Position numbers and translations under genes: made by a program. The notes below the pieces were generated by a model. The model was not told where the DNA came from. It worked only from the letters and a program-made list of their open reading frames with translations, and did not search any database. A stretch of 64,000 bases of DNA from Aspidiotus rigidus (lineage: Eukaryota > Arthropoda > Insecta > Hemiptera > Diaspididae): NCBI GenBank assembly GCA_035079385.1, contig JAVHKY010000013.1:3658001-3722000 (forward strand). The letters run 5' to 3'. Position 1 is the stretch's first letter, and every line of letters begins with the position of its first letter. Positions 59,168 through 64,000 of the stretch are shown piece by piece.

Positions 59168-59773
59168 GCCGTTATCATAAAAGTCAATATCATCAGTAGA
59201 ATCGATTCAATGAAATTGATATATTACCTATATAATATGTACTCGAGTAGCCTAACGATGCTGCACAAGGCAGGGGCAAACGAGCTCAGAGCGGGTGTAC
59301 CCGTCAGCTAATTAGCCCCTGAGGTGAAGCAAGCATAGAATGTTAGTCTATAATATATCTCCAGAGGAGACATCTATCCCAATTATTTGTTGATATTGTT
59401 TGTGCTTGTGTTATGTTTCACAATTGTTATTGCTGTTTACGTTTGTTACCGTTTTTATTCTTCCTGTTACTTTACTTGTTATTGCATCATTGTGGTTGTA
59501 GTTTACATTATTGTTGAAGTTGTAAATTTACTTTGTTTTGTGTGCTTTTCACCAAAGTTGGAAATTCTTGTTGGGCTTCCCTCTGCATCCAAGATTTGCA
59601 TTTTTCTGCCACTTACGCCGCAAGGGGCCTCGCCAGCAATCAATATTATAATTACTATCAAAAATCTGTATAATCTGAAACGAATGAAGACATTTTTTGG
59701 ACTAATTGAATAATTACCATTATTGTTATAATTGTTAAGTATTATTAATATTATTATAATTATTAGTATTATT

Positions 59774-60303
59774 CATTTGCGAGAATGAAGAAAACCCTCA
59801 CTGCACACGACCTGTCACTTGAGTTGAGAATCAGGACAATGAAATGCTATGTGTGGTCTACATTACCACATGGCGTGGAGACATGGACCTTTAAAGTGAA
59901 GACACTGAGCCGACTGGAGGCTTTTGAAATGTGGTATTATCGGCGCATGATGAAGATACCATGGACCGCAAAGGAGACCAATAACGAGGTCCTACAAATG
60001 GTGAAAAGAGAAAGGGAGCTGATTGTGGTAATCAAGAGGAGGAAACTGGAGTACTTTGGTCATATGATGAGGGGATCGAAGTATGCGCTTCTGCAGAATA
60101 TCATGATGGGCCAGGTGGAAGGAAAACGAACAATCGGTTGGAAGAGCATGTCCTGGCTAAGAAGATGCGGAAATGGACTGGCTACACCGTTCAAGAATTG
60201 TTTCATACAGCAATAGAGAAGCATACGCGGTGTTGATTCAACTTACCATATGAAGAGCCAAAGATCGAGATCGGTCAGGGCACTTGAGGAAGAAGAAGAA
60301 GAA
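59774..60303 (+). mobile_element. 5'-truncated non-LTR retrotransposon end
   Basis: A 144-codon frame (59,785-60,216) carries the C-terminal region of a non-LTR reverse transcriptase: MKCYVWSTLPHGVETWTFKV, LEAFEMWYYRRMMKIPWTAK, TNNEVLQMV, then KRRKLEYFGHMMRGSKYALL. These match the W-x-Y/L-x-x-RR-M-x-x-I-x-W, T-N-x-E-V-L and K-L-x-Y-F-G-H-x-x-R motifs downstream of the RT in insect elements. A GAAGAAGAAGAA tail follows. Copy 1 has no insert at the matching site (near 50,755). Confidence 0.8.
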
Positions 60304-61276
60304 TGTACATATTTTTTAAGGGGGCGGGGGGGGGAGAAGAGACCGACTGAATGCTAAGGGAAAAATTTGTATCCGATCTCGAAACTTCAATTAGGAATTG
60401 AAAGTCAACATTTTTCTGAACTCCCGTTCTGTTAAATATGTATAAAATAATGTGGGGAAAGAGGCGGCAAGAAATCTCTGCGCGTGATGAGGCAGCCTCG
60501 CGTACTTCCTCCACCACTTTCCCTCCTCCAAATATATCTGAGGTCTTATCGGCTTGAAAAATTTTTCAAGTTCATTCCAAGGGATTCCCCGTACTGTTCT
60601 TCAATTTTTTTCTGGAACTAAAATAATTGAGGCGCGTTCAGTGAAACCATAATTATATTACGTCGCAAAATAAAATTGTTCACAGTAGCCAAAAAACAAA
60701 AAAAAGAAATGCAAAAAATTTTCCTCGTTCTTTGCAACATCAAATTACTCCTACTGCAGAAAATTGTTGTCCTAGCGACCTGTCTGTTTCTCTGTCTAAA
60801 AGTGATTAAGTCCTCGAAAAAAATCAAAATCCGAAAAAAAAAAAAATCGCGACATAATATAATGGGTATGGTTTTGCTGATACGCCTCAATTTGTAGTAT
60901 TTTTGTACTGGAGAATGCACTCGAGAAGCAGCCAGACTGGTAATCAAAATTTTTTCGCAAATCTTATTTTAAATTTATCGCTGTATAATTTACCTATTCC
61001 AAATTTAAAAATTAATATAATCCCACTTCCTTTTTCAATTCAGTATTTCATTCAAGCTCAGTCTAGATTAGTTTCATATTATTAGCAGAGACTCTTGCGT
61101 CAGTTTTCATAATCTCACAAATCTTACAAACTATAGGTAGCTAAAAGAAAGAATAAAGTGAATTACAAACTTAACAAAGAGTGAAAGAATTACCAATTTT
61201 TTCACGTTCCTACAACTCTTTTATTCGTCGTCATTTTTCTTTACAAACTCCTTATTTCATCTTCGCTGAATCTGTG

Positions 61277-64000
61277 ATGTTTGTGCGATTTATTCAAGTA
61301 TTCATGTCATGTTCAGGTGTAATCATAGCCTATATATTGCGAATCAATATGTCCGTTGCCATTGTTGCGATGACCGACCCAAAACAAAAAAATACAGCTC
61401 AATTTGAAGTACGGAACCTGCGTGAAATGTAAGCCATCTTTGTCGAGAAATTCGACCTAAATCAAGTCAACTTCTTTTTAAAATTTTTGGAAACGTACTA
61501 GTGGACCGAAGCGGAGAAAAGTGCAATATTGAGTTCATTTTTTGGAGGTTACGGCTTACTACAAATCATAGCTGGAAATATGGCTGAAAAATACGGCTCC
61601 AAGATGATTTTAACATTGGGGATGACTTTCTCAAGTTTAGCAACCATCGTCATTCCTTATTGCGCCCAAAGGAGCGGTTATCTGGTGATGTGTGCTTTGC
61701 GCATTGCCCAAGGAGCAATGCAGGTGAGACGATGAACTGCTCTTTAGTTTTAAGAATTATGTAAGATAAGATTTATTTGAATCAGTCGAATATTCATTTC
61801 AAACAGGGTTTATTCTACCCGGCTATCATGGTTCTGCTCAGTAATTGGATTCCACCGTCCGAACGGGGCCGAGCGCTTACGGTCGCATACAGCGGTAAAT
61901 ATTTTTTTGTCCTTAAGACTGAAATGATCTAATAGGTTCTAGCATATCATTACCTACTATCCAATGAACAGGAGGCACGATAGGAACGTTATTCGCGTTC
62001 CCCTTATCCGGATACTTGGCATCGAGTTTTGGCTGGCCTTCCATATTCTACGTTTGTGGTGGCTTCGGATTTCTATGGGTACTCCTGTGGATGTGTGTTG
62101 GAGCTAGTTCACCCTATCAACATTCATTTGTTTCAGAAACGGAGAAAAATTACATTCAAACGTCGTTAATCAATATTAACCAAAGTGAAAAAGTAGGTTT
62201 TTCTCAAGAGTTTCAATTTAAGTTCGATTGCACGAGTTTTTCATGACGTATTTTTATTTTTCCAGAAAATGAAAACACCCTGGAGGAGTATTGCGACATC
62301 CCTGCCCTTATGGGCCATACTCATATCGCATCTAGGACAAAACTGGGCAAATTGGACCTTGCTGACTGAAATGCCAAATTTCATTGATGCGGTACTGGGT
62401 ATGAATATACAAGCAGTGAGTGTATCTGGGAAAATGAATAGAGCTGGATCAACATAATTACCTATGATTTTTATGGTGTCAACCAGTTTTATCTTGCAGA
62501 ATGGTTTACTGTCTGCGTTACCATACGTGTGCGGATGGACCACTGCTATCTTATTCTCTTGGATTTCACAAAAAATTGATGAACAAGGTTTTGTTTCTAA
62601 AACGGTACAAAGAAAAGTTTGGAACTCCTTAGGTAAATTTGGAAGTATGAATGAATGAAAATATATGTATGAATGAATGAAAAATGTACCTTTATTCCCC
62701 ACGCCACTGAGCGAGGCTTGTTACAATGGGGTTTTGTATTTTTACAATTTATATTATATAAGCTTAAATTAGTACAGAGGGAAAAAAAACCATTCCATGA
62801 ATGATAATTTCAGTTCCTGTCTGTTTTCGTCTTATTTTTGTTGCTGTTATAAGTGCGAATTCCCTTTCCGTTATTAGTGCTAAGTTACGTATGTATCGTC
62901 TTCTTGTATTTCTTTTAGATTAGCTTCTATTATTTTTTCTTTTTCTTTTCCAGTTAGCTTGTTGTGATTCTGTACACTCTGGTATAGGCACTTAGTTTTT
63001 CCAGCGTTTGTATTTACCTTTGGTAGAGTGAATGTAAGAGTATAATTTCAAACATCAGCGTGTAGATAAAGAAAAACTTTGGCCGGAGGGGGGGAGGTAT
63101 CTATGCGGCTGATTCCACCCGTTTTACTATTCATCAAGAAAATCATCTTGCAATTGTATACAGCAAAAATTGCAATTGACGATACCGCTTTCAACAACTT
63201 ACAGCAAGTCCAGACTGCCATGGAAAAAGCCAAATTCCTACCACTTCTAACAATGTATTGAATTTAACAAATGTTATACCCAATTTCTCTTGCTAGTCTC
63301 TTGCATGAAGAGGTGATTAGAAAATTTTGAAGTGGAGAGAGGTTGCACTTTCTTTACCTTCAAGGGCGACTAAAGGGTCACTGAATTTAGAGTTACGTTT
63401 CAAGATTTTGGCACCAGTTGAACTTTTGAATAAGAAAGAATGGACCCAGTTTCCGAATTACGTTGGATCGATCTCTTCCAGTCTGACATCATATTTTTTT
63501 TTGTACGTAGCTTTATGGGGCGGCGCATTTGTGTTATTAATCCTGGGAATATCAGATATGAAAAATACAACAACCGTCATAATAATGTTCATGGTGACTG
63601 TGGCGCTCAATTCTGGAATCTTCAGCGGATTCCTCACAAACCATATCGATCTGTCACCAAATTTTTGTGGAACATTGATGGGTATTACAAACTCACTAAG
63701 CTGTATCACATCTGTGGTAGGACCTTTGGCTGTTGGTTGGTTAGTGGAAGATCCGGTTAGTCCAGTTGATTTACTTTTTCAAATGGGATTTCATACCTAT
63801 CAGAAATGAATAGAAATGAAATACAAACATCCGTCCCTTTTGCGTTTTAAACTTGTTCTGTAGATAGAATTTTGGTCTGCTTTTGTTTTCATTTTGTATA
63901 TCCTCATATCGTCATATATAAGTGATTTTTCATTTCTCAAAAGTATCATTTAATCTATATTTTTCTTGATCATAGAGTTCAGAAACGGAATGGAAACACG
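61277..64000 (+). CDS. SLC17-type anion transporter, copy 2 (3' end beyond window)
   Basis: Paralogue of the gene at 51,424. Exons by homology: 61,277-61,408, 61,502-61,723, 61,807-61,894, 61,972-62,192, 62,266-62,415, 62,500-62,632, 63,511-63,755, and 63,976 onward. No stops or frame breaks are seen, exon 4 is one codon shorter (ASSFGW for ASSSFGW), and splice borders are intact; exon 3 has a better donor (GTAAAT) than copy 1. Differences cluster in exon 1 (7 of 44 residues, mainly TM1: SCSGVIIAYIL against SCSALTIAFIF) and the last transmembrane part of exon 7 (LSCITSVVG against LASVTAVLG), while exon 5 is identical. Intron 6 holds an additional insertion. The likely role is the same as for copy 1, with perhaps changed substrate or kinetics, which is speculation. 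Confidence 0.87.
62649..63038 (-). mobile_element. Insertion in intron 6, probable 5'-truncated retroelement
   Basis: Absent from copy 1. It is flanked by AGTAT on both sides (62,644-62,648 and 63,039-63,043). The left edge has GAATGAATGAAAA-type short repeats, the kind seen as 3' tails of some non-LTR elements when read in reverse. It then reads CCCCACGCCACTGAGCGAGG. No coding sequence. The class is inferred from the tail and truncation. Confidence 0.55.

Larger units (their letters stand above)
56130..64000 (+). repeat. Segmental duplication, copy 2 (runs off the window)
   Basis: Same order as 49,036-54,075, expanded by five insertions (56,441-57,067, 57,848-58,804, 58,871-59,167, 59,774-60,303, 62,649-63,038). 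The offset to copy 1 grows from about 7.1 kb at the left to about 10.1 kb at the right, accounted for by these insertions. Confidence 0.9.

Noticed and set aside
61490..61510. Apparent stop (TAC TAG TGG) in SLC17 copy 2 before exon 2, suggesting a pseudogene
   Set aside because: The TAG is the splice acceptor; copy 1 has CAG at the same place, and exon 2 begins at TGG in both.

Overview
This window is nuclear DNA of an animal, most likely an insect. It is AT-rich and intron-bearing, with isolated multi-exon genes in long non-coding tracts and a heavy load of DNA transposons. The gene set (an insect-type four-helix membrane protein, an SLC17 anion-transporter pair, C1GalT1, mRpS10) fits an insect. 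The frequent TACCTAC/TAGGTAC words recall sternorrhynchan Hemiptera such as scale insects or aphids, but that assignment is a guess.

Layout. 1-8.8 kb: few supportable genes; a 115-bp tandem repeat, a 0.7-kb terminal-inverted-repeat (TIR) element and a Penelope-like trace with a hammerhead-like fold. 8.8-16.7 kb: a composite satellite region. Scattered modules, a BEL/Pao gag relic and (ATTT)n blocks lead into a ~4-kb array of a 45-bp monomer with higher-order structure. 16.7-24.4 kb: a decayed GIY-YIG fragment, diverged satellite relatives, a mini-hAT element, a mariner relic and a MITE. 24.4-33 kb: the gene-bearing core, with C1GalT1 (+, about ten exons), mRpS10 (-, four exons, convergent with it) and a tetraspan membrane protein (-). 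33-41.6 kb: a dense set of MITEs, including nested fold-back elements and one 170-bp near-perfect palindrome with a 7-bp target duplication, plus a Penelope reverse-transcriptase relic. 41.7-47 kb: two long inverted arms enclosing an unidentified spliced gene fragment and a hAT element with an 8-bp target duplication. 49-64 kb: a tandem segmental duplication. Each copy carries an eight-exon SLC17-type transporter gene; the second runs off the window end.

The second duplicate has gained at least five insertions the first lacks: a TIR element carrying satellite-like sequence and a CRE-motif cluster, a MULE, a MITE, and two 5'-truncated retroelement-like pieces. Comparing the copies therefore gives empty sites for most of them. 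One exon and its preceding intron are almost identical between copies while flanking parts differ, as expected from gene conversion.

The most interesting signal is a link between the satellite and a transposon. Monomers of the 45-bp satellite, or close relatives, sit inside two short elements bounded by related ACAG(R)GAACCTGTT-type inverted repeats, at 8.86-9.00 kb and 56.44-57.07 kb. This suggests the large array grew from the interior of such an element.
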